DNA of 64,000 nucleotides, from NCBI RefSeq assembly GCF_029635795.1, contig NZ_CP114280.1, forward strand, positions 372,001 to 436,000. Direction: 5' to 3'. Both the position numbers and the translations under genes were made by a program. A model generated the notes under the pieces. The model ran no database searches. It was not told where the DNA came from and saw only the letters and a program-made list of their open reading frames with translations. Shown here piece by piece: positions 13,501 to 22,448 of this stretch (the stretch's first letter is position 1; the number at the start of each line of letters is the position of its first letter). This DNA is from Dickeya lacustris (GTDB lineage: Bacteria > Pseudomonadota > Gammaproteobacteria > Enterobacterales > Enterobacteriaceae).

Positions 13501-14224
13501 ACAGAAACGCTATTTTATCGTCTCGCGATATCCGAATAATTCTGAGCCTAAGGGGATTGGCTTTTCCCCTGTTGGTGACGGGAAGGTACCCGAAGAATAT
13601 CTGGCGTTCCGTCTTGATGTGGAGCGTGTTGTTCAGACTGTCAATGCGCTGTTTGAAAAGGATAAAGATAAGCGGCTTGAAGCCTACGAGCAGATATTTC
13701 AGGCCGCGCAGGTCTGTTTCTCAGGCCGGGAGGGTGATTTTGTTCCAGCAAGCCAGGCACTCAATGAGCTGAAAAAAACCATCCTCAGTTCGTCATGGAT
13801 CCTTGTCAGAAATCGGATAATGGGAATATACGGTCTGTATGCACTGCTTCTAATAATTATTTTGGGTGCGGCGCAGTACTTTTTTCATGCTGAACTGAAG
13901 AACGTCCCCGCAGTGCTCATCGGGACCTGCCTGGGTTCATGGTTGTTTGTTTCAATCAAAACAGGAAACATCGTATTTGATGAAATCTACGAGAACATCA
14001 GCCAGCACCGCAGCCTGTTACTGAGGCTGATTTACTGTTGTACGCTGTCATTGGCTGTCACATTCTGCCTTTTGGCAGGATTCTTTGAGATCAAACTCGG
14101 AGAAGTTTCAACGGCGATGATCCCGGGTAACGGCATTATTGCGCTGGCAACCGGGATATTTTTTGGGCTGGGTGAGTCATCACTTGCCACAAAACTGTCA
14201 GGCAAAGTTAAGGACGTGATTTAA
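13493..14224 (+). CDS. Inner-membrane protein, last gene of the ATPase/subtilase operon
   Basis: 243-residue protein (MSEQKRYFIV start). The ATG at 13493 overlaps the end of the previous gene. Residues 1-110 are hydrophilic and probably cytoplasmic. They are followed by four hydrophobic segments (IYGLYALLLIIILGAAQYFF, AVLIGTCLGSWLFV, LIYCCTLSLAVTFCLLAGFF, GIIALATGIFFGLG). No enzymatic motif is seen. In many defence operons a terminal membrane protein acts as effector or anchor; here that is only a hypothesis from gene order. Confidence 0.7.
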   Translation: MSEQKRYFIVSRYPNNSEPKGIGFSPVGDGKVPEEYLAFRLDVERVVQTVNALFEKDKDKRLEAYEQIFQAAQVCFSGREGDFVPASQALNELKKTILSSSWILVRNRIMGIYGLYALLLIIILGAAQYFFHAELKNVPAVLIGTCLGSWLFVSIKTGNIVFDEIYENISQHRSLLLRLIYCCTLSLAVTFCLLAGFFEIKLGEVSTAMIPGNGIIALATGIFFGLGESSLATKLSGKVKDVI

Positions 14225-14364
14225 TCTCTGCGCCCGCAGAGATTGTTTGCAGCAATCTGTCATGCTGTCAAAACTTACTTGGGATGGGCGGCATAGGTAT
14301 ATATTTGATTATGCTGCTTCGTTTCGCTGACATCGGGAAACAGTTATATGGAAAGGGAAAGTTA

Positions 14365-14841
14365 ATGTCCGTAGATAGATCCAAACTGAATGACCTGTGC
14401 TTTGAATTTTTCATGGAGTTTGCACGCTATGAATTTTGCCTCAAAATGACGGGTCTTACGCAGGGTGACGGGAATGCAAAAGCAAACTGGGATCGCTACG
14501 CGTTAGAGGTTGAGAAAATCATTGCTTCGCCCGGCACAACTGAACTGGCCGGCGCAATTGATTATATTCTGACTTATCCTCCTAAAAAGCAGATCGTCAG
14601 AGGAGGTGTGCTCTCATGGGATGAAACGCCCATACAGGGCAGAAACAGAGCGCAGCAGGTTTTTTTGCTGATTCGCAGAATACGAAACAACCTTTTCCAT
14701 GGAGGGAAGTTTAATGGTCGCTGGTTTGAACCAGAACGAAGTGAGCTTCTGATGCAGCATGCTCTGACCATATTACAAGCCTGTGCCCGGAGCCATGCGG
14801 GCGTCTACGAGGCGTATAACAGCATGGTTCTATCAATTTAA
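14365..14841 (+). CDS. HEPN-domain protein, putative RNase
   Basis: 158-residue protein from the ATG at 14365, preceded by GGGAAAG. The C-terminal half contains RIRNNLFHGG, the R-x4-H motif (RNNLFH) typical of HEPN ribonucleases found in defence and toxin-antitoxin loci, embedded in helical sequence. It lies 140 bases after the membrane-protein gene with no obvious terminator between, so it may be the fifth gene of the operon or a separate unit. No MNT-type antitoxin gene is adjacent. RNA cleavage is inferred from the motif. Confidence 0.65.
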   Translation: MSVDRSKLNDLCFEFFMEFARYEFCLKMTGLTQGDGNAKANWDRYALEVEKIIASPGTTELAGAIDYILTYPPKKQIVRGGVLSWDETPIQGRNRAQQVFLLIRRIRNNLFHGGKFNGRWFEPERSELLMQHALTILQACARSHAGVYEAYNSMVLSI

Positions 14842-14971
14842 TCCCTGCCCTTTGACGGCTCAAACCGATATTGGGAGCTGACCACAAAAAATGACCCTGA
14901 CTTAAAATCCTACGTAATTCAGAAACAGAATTCCGGCATGATACATACTCCCTTGAACGGAGGTGGTGCCG

Positions 14972-15042
14972 ATGAAAAAAATCACGATTCACCGAAGAGC
15001 AAATTGTCTTTGCCATAGTGCAAGCTGAACTAAGTACCCCGG
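14972..15042 (+). mobile_element. IS3-family orfA remnant
   Basis: Shortly after an ATG at 14972 the sequence reads KKSRFTEEQIVFAI.QAEL, the conserved N-terminus of IS3-family OrfA. One extra A in the run after the ATG shifts the frame, and similarity stops near 15042. The rest of the element is missing. The 14850-14970 stretch just upstream is non-coding and probably belongs to the same remnant. Confidence 0.6.
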
Positions 15043-15140
15043 GGTGGTATCAATCTTTGCTTACCAAAGTCGGTGCGCCAGTGATGGAAGAAGGTCTGGC
15101 CAAACTCTATTATATGCAACGTTATTTACGTCTAAACTGT

Positions 15141-15464
15141 TTATGGATAAACGCCATGCTGCAACTGAGCGATCAACCTGAGAACGGTATCTATTCCAGT
15201 TGGGGCCGGCAACATTTCATTAGGAGATATCCATCCTAATGCCCGATTTGGCTCCGCTAACCATTTTTTAGCCAGATCAGCATCGCCCTCAAATAATTCT
15301 ATCGCACGTTCTGATATCAATGAAGACCGCAATGTGTCTTTTTTATATGCGTCATCAAATGATTTTTTCAGCAGCGTCATTTCGTGTATTTTCCTCTGAA
15401 TCAGCGTCATTTTTTTCAAGCTGACAATGTCAGTCATCGTGGAATTTCGCACTGATTTTTTCAT
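15141..15464 (-). CDS. Orphan antitoxin with a C-terminal Xre/MbcA/ParS toxin-binding domain
   Basis: 107-residue protein. Residues 50-107 (AIELFEGD..LAKKWLAEPNRALGWISPNEML...GIDTVLRLIAQLQHGVYP) match the Xre/MbcA/ParS (DUF2384) domain of antitoxins that pair with RES toxins. The N-terminal part is basic and shorter than usual, without a clear HTH. The toxin gene would normally follow at lower coordinates, but that DNA holds only stop-ridden sequence and an IS3 fragment, so the toxin appears lost. The start at 15464 has AGGTG six bases upstream. A palindromic operator candidate lies in its promoter. Confidence 0.7.
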   Translation of the reverse strand: MKKSVRNSTMTDIVSLKKMTLIQRKIHEMTLLKKSFDDAYKKDTLRSSLISERAIELFEGDADLAKKWLAEPNRALGWISPNEMLPAPTGIDTVLRLIAQLQHGVYP

Positions 15465-15510
15465 AGAAAACACCTATAATAATTTAATACTAAAAATAAC
15501 GTTATACTTA

Positions 15511-15522
15511 TTAGTATACTAA
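15511..15522. promoter_or_regulatory. 12-bp perfect palindrome, candidate operator of the antitoxin gene
   Basis: TTAGTATACTAA is a perfect palindrome about 50 bases upstream of the antitoxin start, within AT-rich promoter DNA. Antitoxins of this class usually repress their own promoter, which makes this a plausible binding site. Confidence 0.5.
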
Positions 15523-15566
15523 TCGCTCAGTTAAGCTATGACCTCAACGGATAGCCGCGTTTTCCT

Positions 15567-16142
15567 TTATACAACGTCAGAAATCTGAGATTTTATTCTA
15601 CCAATTGCGTTAATTTTACCCATTAAACGAAAAACCTGCTTATTAAGTTCATCTGAAATTGTCGTGAACTCCAGCTTATGCTCTGGAAAATCGGTGATTA
15701 TTTCATCAAAAGCCTCTTTCTCACCAATTACATGAGCGAGTTCCGTTTCATATCTAATTCTGTGTCGATTCAACTTAATTGCATAACTTCTTTTTAATAT
15801 TTCATCGGTTCCGTTAGTTTTTAGTTCATTATTTAGGCTTTCTGATTCAAACTTTAGAAGTAAGGAAGAGCTCCTCATTTCAGAAACGATGTTAAAGAAT
15901 TGCTTAGTTAATGTATATTCAAATTGGTTGATACTTTTCATCTTTTTTCTAACGAGTAAACCTTTTTTGATCATTTTCTGGAATTGGTGATATACAAAAT
16001 TTCTGGCATTGCCAGCATTTTTTTTGACTAAGAATTCACCAACAACAATAGATGCAATTTCATTGACTGTGAAGCTATCTCTATCTACCTTTTTGATTGC
16101 AGCATAAATATAAGCTTCAGCATTGGCTACCCGAGTATTCAT
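15567..16142 (-). CDS. Hypothetical protein with an N-terminal winged-helix-like region
   Basis: 191-residue protein that I cannot assign to a family. Residues 1-70 (FTVNEIASIVVGEFLVKKNAGNARNFVYHQFQKMIKKGLLVRKK) look like a winged helix, with a wing followed by basic residues. The remainder is helical and charged. It is divergent from an Xre-type regulator at 16245, and the shared 102-bp spacer carries nested inverted repeats. A regulatory or excision-control role for the island is plausible but unproven. Confidence 0.6.
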   Translation of the reverse strand: MNTRVANAEAYIYAAIKKVDRDSFTVNEIASIVVGEFLVKKNAGNARNFVYHQFQKMIKKGLLVRKKMKSINQFEYTLTKQFFNIVSEMRSSSLLLKFESESLNNELKTNGTDEILKRSYAIKLNRHRIRYETELAHVIGEKEAFDEIITDFPEHKLEFTTISDELNKQVFRLMGKINAIGRIKSQISDVV

Positions 16143-16163
16143 AGCGATGTGGTTCTGTAAAAT

Positions 16164-16222
16164 TGTTGCTTAGGATTACTAAGTATACAGCAATGCAAGA
16201 TACTTAGACAATCTAAGCAACA
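16164..16222. promoter_or_regulatory. Nested inverted-repeat operator between two divergent island genes
   Basis: Outer arms TGTTGCTTAG (16164-16173) and CTAAGCAACA (16213-16222) are perfect inverse copies. Inside them CTAAGTAT (16179-16186) and ATACTTAG (16200-16207) form a second perfect inverted repeat. All four arms contain CTAAG/CTTAG, so the region offers four half-sites to a dimeric repressor, most likely the Xre protein encoded immediately to the right. Confidence 0.6.
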
Positions 16223-16244
16223 CTAGGCTATTCAAGATGATTAC

Positions 16245-16553
16245 GTGTCCACAACCAACCCAATACCAGAACGACTCAAAGAAGCCCGTATCAAAGCAGG
16301 CATCTCGCAACGAGCGTTGGGTATACTTGTCGGTTTTGATCCAGCCTCAGCCAGCAGTCGCATGAATCATTATGAGAAGGGGAGACATATCCCTGACATT
16401 GACACATTGCGCCGTATGGCAAGTGAACTGGGAGTTCCTCTGAACTACTTTTTTTGCGACGACCAGATAACAGCAGAGTTATCATTGCTCATATCTAAGA
16501 TGACGCCAGAAGAACGTATCCAGTTGATCGAAAGGTTGAAAAATCAGAGCTAA
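16245..16553 (+). CDS. Xre/cI-type helix-turn-helix regulator
   Basis: 102-residue DNA-binding protein with GTG start. An HTH_3 domain spans about residues 8-65 (RLKEARIKAGISQRALGILVGF...NHYEKGRHIPDIDTLRRMASELGVPLNYFF), followed by a short helical tail. Such small repressors often control genomic-island recombination genes. It is divergent from the 15567-16142 gene and convergent with the recombinase operon. The nested operator lies directly upstream. Confidence 0.8.
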   Translation: MSTTNPIPERLKEARIKAGISQRALGILVGFDPASASSRMNHYEKGRHIPDIDTLRRMASELGVPLNYFFCDDQITAELSLLISKMTPEERIQLIERLKNQS

Positions 16554-16662
16554 ACAGTCGTGAATATCAAAAACTAGAGCATTTTTCAAACAGTTACTGC
16601 ACTTTCGGCGCATCACAACTAGCCACCATGTTATTAGTGATAGCCTTCATCCAATTGTTTCA

Positions 16663-17094
16663 TTACGATTTATGCAACTCTTTGATTACGTGCGGTGCGA
16701 GCAGACTTTCCACCGGAATCGTTGTATTAATTTTCACCGCTTTAACAATTGCAATCAGGGCAGTGGTATTTTGTGCCAGTTGATCGCGTAGCTCATTGAT
16801 TTCCTTCTGTAATTGCTGATTTCGTGCCAATAACGCCTGGCGGGTTTTACGGTTAACATATTGCTGTTTTTCTTTAGGACGTAAGTTCAGGGGATTGAGC
16901 TGCTGATCAACGTAGGCTGCAATAAGCCGCTTTCGCTCCAAGCTGCTCAGTGTGCTTAAACCTCCGTTGAGAATACCCTTTTCCTTAAGGCGGGTATGCA
17001 AAGCTTTGGCAGAAATAGGCGATTTATCAAAGCCTTCAATCATCATCAGTTGTAGTTCATGTTCAATCAGTGTGTCCAGTTCTTTTCCACGCAT
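16663..17094 (-). CDS. Small coiled-coil protein, last gene of the recombinase module
   Basis: 143-residue protein. The middle part (ARNQQLQKEINELRDQLAQN, about residues 90-110) is a coiled coil; the N-terminal part is helical and basic. It overlaps the preceding 789-residue recombinase gene by one base. Its size and position are those of TnpC in Tn554-type transposons and of the small third protein in recombinase-trio elements such as gamma-mobile-trio islands. Direct homology cannot be checked here. It probably assists recombination. Confidence 0.65.
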   Translation of the reverse strand: MRGKELDTLIEHELQLMMIEGFDKSPISAKALHTRLKEKGILNGGLSTLSSLERKRLIAAYVDQQLNPLNLRPKEKQQYVNRKTRQALLARNQQLQKEINELRDQLAQNTTALIAIVKAVKINTTIPVESLLAPHVIKELHKS

Positions 17095-19463
17095 CAGAGG
17101 TTCCCCCTAGTCAGTTTTTTGTGCTCTAAAGCAAAGAGTTGTGACAATGTCTTTATTTCTCCTTCAACTTTTATCTCTCCTGACAGCACATTTTCTGTTG
17201 AGATTAACCGTTGTGCTTCAGCGCGACTCAACCATTGAGATTGAATAGTATCCAGATGTTGCAAACTTTGTTCGATCTGAGCCAGTTTGGACTGGTAATC
17301 CGTTTGGTGTTTAGCAAGCTGAGTCAGTTTTGAGTGTGATTGCAGTAGTGCCTGTTTTTTCGCGAAGAGGTTGGACAACTCATCAATGCGTCCTGTAAGG
17401 GTGAAATGCTCGCAAAAAGCCACACTCTGGCATTTCAGCCGATAAGGACACCCCCAGAGATTAACTGCACGCGTACAGGAACCGAATTTCAGTGGATGTA
17501 GTACAGCATGTCTTTCCACCATCTCGGTTGCTTGTTCTGGGCCTTCATTGTTACTGATTTCTTCAAAAGCTGCGGCAATATCCTCAAATAAACCATCGGC
17601 AAATGACGCCTCGATAAACCCAGCCACATCGTTGCGATCATCAAAGGTGTGTAGATTGGCTTTAATGTTGTTATCAAGCACCATATTCTCTGTGACCACC
17701 ATATATCCCGTGTGTTTTACAATATCCAGCGGCGTTGTAACTGAGGAGGAATGAGGTTCAGTGGCTAATGCTGTGGATGTTGACTGAAAGCCAATCAGTG
17801 AAGCCACTTTTCTACGTTCAGCAAGTGCCAGATGTTGGTAATGGCTGTTTTGCGTAATATCTACACGTCCCATCAACATAGCCTGTAAATGATCAGAAAC
17901 CTCCGCAATAGCGAGGAAGGTATTAATATTATGCCGGGGAATATGGGTACGCATATGAGTAGGGATGCCGTCATCTTCCAGCAACTTGTATTTACTGAAT
18001 ATCGACCCATTAGCATCAACATTGCCCAGAAATTTATTCATTAACTGGTTACTGAGCGGTATGGGTACAGCTAGTAATGCTAGGGTACGACGCAACGCCA
18101 ATGATCCTTTTACATGTATGAACAGCAATTCTTCATAGTTGATCGTATACTTCTTGCCGCCCTCGGACCAAGCGTGAGTGCAGGGAGAACGAGTATTGTC
18201 CCCTCCAAATTCAGCTTTTAGGTACCGGTCTAGATCTGTTTTGAAATAATAAATGGATTTACTGTTTTGCGATTCCAAAATTTCATTAGCAGGAAAAATG
18301 CTACGCTTTGTCAGCGCCTTGATAGCCTTATCTCGCCGTCCAGCGCGGCCACGATGATTTGATGAAGTTTGGACGATATGTCTTACCACATTATCCAATT
18401 CGACTAACTCACCGGACAGGTTGCTGATGCCCATTGGCAAAAAATCACTAAACGATTTTTCCCGCAAATAGATCAGATGGCGACGCATCGGAGCGGTCAA
18501 CTGTTTGACCACTTTGAATATGTTCTCAACCAACGGTACCGCTAACGGTTCTATCCAGTGCGTGCGTTCTCCAGCGCCTTTAACACCAACATAACGTATG
18601 CCAAGGAAATAATCAGGAAGTCCCTTGTCCTGAAGTCGCTTACGTGCTGCTGAGTCATCAATATGGCGTTTAACCAGAGCATCCTGTCTGAGGTTGAATG
18701 CTTCAACAGAACGAAAACCAGTAATAATTAGTAATAACAAGCAATTCAGAGCTATCTTCTCGGCATCACTTTCTACTTGATGGATTAAAGCAACAATGTT
18801 CAAGAAGCCACGAATAGTAATCAATGAATCCTCACCATCGGTCGCCATATCCGCCAGCTTATCTTGGCGTTTTAGTGCAATGGTTTCCTGAGCCTTACGA
18901 GTCAAATTCGTTTGGTTGGTATATTGGTTATCAGAAACATATTGCAAAGTGACGAGGGTAAATGCCTGATGATTTATAAATTTTTGGAGACTCACACAGC
19001 GACCTTTGTAATTAGCCGTATTAGGGTCGCCTGGTGTTGATGCGGCACTGAGGACATCCATTGCACGGAGAATAACGTCTGTGGTCAAATAGACTGGGTG
19101 AGTTTGTCCGGTAATTTCCACCAATGCGTGGTACCAGCGTTTCAAAATCATCATCGTTGCAGTTGCTACAGCAGCAGATATGCTTCGGTTTTTTCCTTTA
19201 TATACGAGAATCAGCATCGACTTCATAAACTGTCTATAGGCATCATCTATTGCCAGACTTCCTTCAATGCCTTTTAAACGGCCAATTTTATCAAACTGCA
19301 ACGAACCTTTACCGTTGCCACGTAACCAACCGCTACCTTTAGTACCACATGTCCATGCAGAGTCATCCCATGATTGGGCAAAGTCAGTTGCAAGATGTTG
19401 TTCAAACCAGGTTTGTTGTTCGGTAATGAACATTTGAAATTGCTCAAAGTTTTTTTTCATCAT
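17094..19463 (-). CDS. Large tyrosine recombinase, third recombinase of the module
   Basis: 789-residue protein. Recombinase box I is ITGFRSVEAF, box II HIPRHNINTF (HxxR), and the likely nucleophile is the Tyr in NSHYQHL, so the active site appears intact. A C-terminal cysteine cluster (C-x8-C-x5-C-x6-C in SCTRAVNLWGCPYRLKC) may bind zinc, and a coiled coil follows. The architecture resembles TnpB-like recombinases of Tn554-type elements. It overlaps the upstream recombinase gene by 20 bases and the downstream small gene by one, so the three are translationally coupled. Confidence 0.75.
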   Translation of the reverse strand: MMKKNFEQFQMFITEQQTWFEQHLATDFAQSWDDSAWTCGTKGSGWLRGNGKGSLQFDKIGRLKGIEGSLAIDDAYRQFMKSMLILVYKGKNRSISAAVATATMMILKRWYHALVEITGQTHPVYLTTDVILRAMDVLSAASTPGDPNTANYKGRCVSLQKFINHQAFTLVTLQYVSDNQYTNQTNLTRKAQETIALKRQDKLADMATDGEDSLITIRGFLNIVALIHQVESDAEKIALNCLLLLIITGFRSVEAFNLRQDALVKRHIDDSAARKRLQDKGLPDYFLGIRYVGVKGAGERTHWIEPLAVPLVENIFKVVKQLTAPMRRHLIYLREKSFSDFLPMGISNLSGELVELDNVVRHIVQTSSNHRGRAGRRDKAIKALTKRSIFPANEILESQNSKSIYYFKTDLDRYLKAEFGGDNTRSPCTHAWSEGGKKYTINYEELLFIHVKGSLALRRTLALLAVPIPLSNQLMNKFLGNVDANGSIFSKYKLLEDDGIPTHMRTHIPRHNINTFLAIAEVSDHLQAMLMGRVDITQNSHYQHLALAERRKVASLIGFQSTSTALATEPHSSSVTTPLDIVKHTGYMVVTENMVLDNNIKANLHTFDDRNDVAGFIEASFADGLFEDIAAAFEEISNNEGPEQATEMVERHAVLHPLKFGSCTRAVNLWGCPYRLKCQSVAFCEHFTLTGRIDELSNLFAKKQALLQSHSKLTQLAKHQTDYQSKLAQIEQSLQHLDTIQSQWLSRAEAQRLISTENVLSGEIKVEGEIKTLSQLFALEHKKLTRGNL

Positions 19464-21006
19464 GTACCTCTTTTTTCAGATGAAAACGGCAACGAGCAAT
19501 AACAGACTGGATTTCAAATTGCGTGGTTTCATGGATGGAAATGAGAGGATTACGCGCGTTACCAACACTATCTGAAATGGTTATTAATTCATCAACTTCT
19601 TTGATTACACTATCCAGAACTGCCTGATGATCGCCGTCAGTGAAAGGGCGGTAATACAAACAGCCGTAACAGCATCGCACTTCACAGAAAGGACACTTAC
19701 CATCAGTTCTGGAACAACCACCTATATCATAATGCAATTGGTCGCCAACCACTCCTGTCACTCGGTAACCTTGCCAATCTTGAGCGGATGTCAGTTTTCC
19801 TGTCAACATCATGGCAACCATATTTTGCCAGACAGGATTAACACCGAGCGCTTTGGCTCTGATCAATGCCAGCGCTGGTGTAGCTAAAATATAATGTTTT
19901 GCGGCCACCAATGAGGAATGTCCAAGTACATGGGCTATTTCCTCAGCGCTTGCACCTTGCATGGCCAGAGAGTGACCAACGTTGTGACGTAAATCAGTAG
20001 GTGTAATTATGGGTTCGGCAGCATCTCCGCGAGCGACTGCCGCCTGATAATCTGGCGGACTGAAGTTAAGTATGGCGCGGTTGATAGCATTGGAAACAAA
20101 TTCAGGTGCTGAACAGCCTGTCTCAAATAGCTTGTCGTCTGGTTTGAGTTGAGTACGTTCAATATAGTGCCGAATAAGCCCTCCGATTTCCGGTGGGATC
20201 GCCAAAAACAATCGTTCAGTGGTGACACGACGCTGCTTTGCGTAGGGGAGAAGAATACTATAGCGAATTAGTCCAGTATCAAGACTACGGGTATCAATAC
20301 GCAAATCCCTTACTGCAAGTTTAGCCAGTTGAACTGGCCGAGCACCGGTGACATAGATCAATCCAAGGATGGCGACATTGCGCAGAAATTTTCGGCTGTA
20401 GGGCTTGCCTTGGCGTATGTTAGCGTCTATTTCAAACAGTCCCTTACTGATCATGTTTTTTTCGAGTGGATCTAAGACGTTATCGATTTCTTGGTAGACT
20501 CCCCAGCCGTTGGAATGTGGACGAGCAATGAATTCAAGGTCTTCATAGTCTTCGATGGTAAAGCCTGGAAATTCTTCGATACAGAACACCTTGAGACCAA
20601 AAATGATGAAGAAAAAATATGTGGAATGAATATCTTTGCATTCAAGATAATTTTTTATGACCTGAAAGTTAAAAGCTGACTGAGTATTGCAATACTCAAT
20701 AACATCTGACCATGCCTGATATACTCGATATAATGATGCAGGAGATCTAGTTGAAGCATAATGAAACAGAATGTACTTAAGTAATCTGTTGCTTTTTTTA
20801 TCTTTTTTGAAGTGAATATACAAACGGCTACCAGAATAGTCGAAAATCCAGTCGTTACCTTCTGAAATTATATGCTTATCGTCAAATACGTCAGCCGATT
20901 TCAGGTATATTTCTGATGGGATTTTAAGTTTCTTGATTTTCTCAACCTGTTTAACGTCATAAAAATTATTTTCAAACTCACCAATTTCCAACTGATTATT
21001 ATTCAT
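19444..21006 (-). CDS. Tyrosine recombinase, second recombinase of the module
   Basis: 520-residue integrase. Box I is TGARPVQLAKL. Box II reads TDLRHNVGH, in which the first His of HxxR is replaced by Thr while the Arg is kept. HVLGHSS supplies the third His, and the Tyr of AAKHYIL is the likely nucleophile. The C-terminus has a dense cysteine cluster (CPFCEVRCCYGC) like a zinc finger. The ATG overlaps the stop of the first recombinase by four bases. The substitution may alter catalysis or simply be tolerated. Confidence 0.78.
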   Translation of the reverse strand: MNNNQLEIGEFENNFYDVKQVEKIKKLKIPSEIYLKSADVFDDKHIISEGNDWIFDYSGSRLYIHFKKDKKSNRLLKYILFHYASTRSPASLYRVYQAWSDVIEYCNTQSAFNFQVIKNYLECKDIHSTYFFFIIFGLKVFCIEEFPGFTIEDYEDLEFIARPHSNGWGVYQEIDNVLDPLEKNMISKGLFEIDANIRQGKPYSRKFLRNVAILGLIYVTGARPVQLAKLAVRDLRIDTRSLDTGLIRYSILLPYAKQRRVTTERLFLAIPPEIGGLIRHYIERTQLKPDDKLFETGCSAPEFVSNAINRAILNFSPPDYQAAVARGDAAEPIITPTDLRHNVGHSLAMQGASAEEIAHVLGHSSLVAAKHYILATPALALIRAKALGVNPVWQNMVAMMLTGKLTSAQDWQGYRVTGVVGDQLHYDIGGCSRTDGKCPFCEVRCCYGCLYYRPFTDGDHQAVLDSVIKEVDELITISDSVGNARNPLISIHETTQFEIQSVIARCRFHLKKEVHDEKKL

Positions 21007-22448
21007 GTATTTATTTCCGTAAATGCCTTAGCAGTAATATCAAAAAGATTGTCATCTGAGGTATCTGTGATAATTCTGTTGATATTTGCTATATTCGCTC
21101 GTTCTGACAGGAAGCGACGTGCGTAAAGATCTGGCATGTTACTGTCGTGGCTCCAACCTCCTAGAATTCTTAGCTCATCCTTGGCTTCACTCATCAAGCC
21201 AGCAATGGAGAAATCAAATCCAGAAAGCCGTGAGTTATGTTTAATTTTATGATATTTATCACGGTATATTTTTTGCAAAGTCAGGTAAGCCCATGTGTGT
21301 CGAGTGACATGAGGGGTTATATTATAGACAGAATCAAAATACTCTGTTTTTTTGTATTTTGAAAATTTATTCTCAATGACCTTATCTATTTTAGTAAAAA
21401 GATTATATACAGAGTGATAGGATAATGGGGCGTTATTATTTACAGTAGAAACAAATACAAAATCATGCGCCACCTGACGTCGTATCTTATTGATATAGAT
21501 AATTAAATGTTGATAATCATGTAATTCAAGAGCCAACACTCGACTTGCCCAAATGTTTTTTAGAGTTGGCAGCCGTTTTCTAGGGTGTGTCCCGTAACTA
21601 TTTTTTGTACAATCAGGGACATGATTTCACCACAAAAAGTCCTTTAATTTGGCTCGTTACGATTTTCCCGATGACGCCTGGGCGTTGATTTCTCCCATGC
21701 TGCCACCTGAAAGAGGCTCTTCCCGAGGCGGGCGTCCTTATTTTGCGCACAGACATGTCATGAATGGCATATTTTGGGTGCTTTGCTCTGGCGCACCCTG
21801 GCGGGACTTACCTGAGCGTTATGGTCAATGGAAAACCATTTACAACCGCTTCAATCGGTGGTCTAAAGCCGGAATAATGAACAGCATTTTCAATAAATTA
21901 CTCCAGATTCTGGATGAAAAAGCGCTGATAGACTGGGATGTTATCGCGCTGGATGGCAGTAACGTTCGCGCCCTGAAAGCGGCCGCCGGTGCGAAAAAAA
22001 ACATCCCGATGAATGCGAGGACCATGGGCTGGGTCGCTCTCGCGGCGGCTTTGGCACCAAAATCCATCTGGCGACAGATGGCACAGGATTACCACTGAGT
22101 TTTTGCCTGAGCGGTGGACAGGCCCACGAAAGCCGATACGCGGAAACGTTGCTCAACCGGGTCGGGATTATCCGAAAAAGCGGGCACCTGAAATCACGTC
22201 CGAAAGCGGTGCTGGCGGATAAGGGTTATTCAGGTAAAAACCTTCGCATTCACTTGAAAATGAAAGGAATAAAAGCGGTTATTCCGTTTAAATCGAATGA
22301 GAAGGCCAGTCAGGACGGACGTCGCCCCCTCGACACGCGCCTGTACAAAAAACGCAATGTCGTGGAGCGTTGCTTTGCGATACTTAAAGAAAATCGCCGT
22401 ATTGCCACCCGCTCGGAGAAAACGGCCAGAAACTACCTGAGTATGCTA

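Noticed and set aside
14850..15240. Plus-strand frame continuing from the IS3 fragment over the end of the antitoxin gene
   Set aside because: Only the first 20 residues resemble a transposase; the rest reads antisense to the antitoxin and matches nothing I know.
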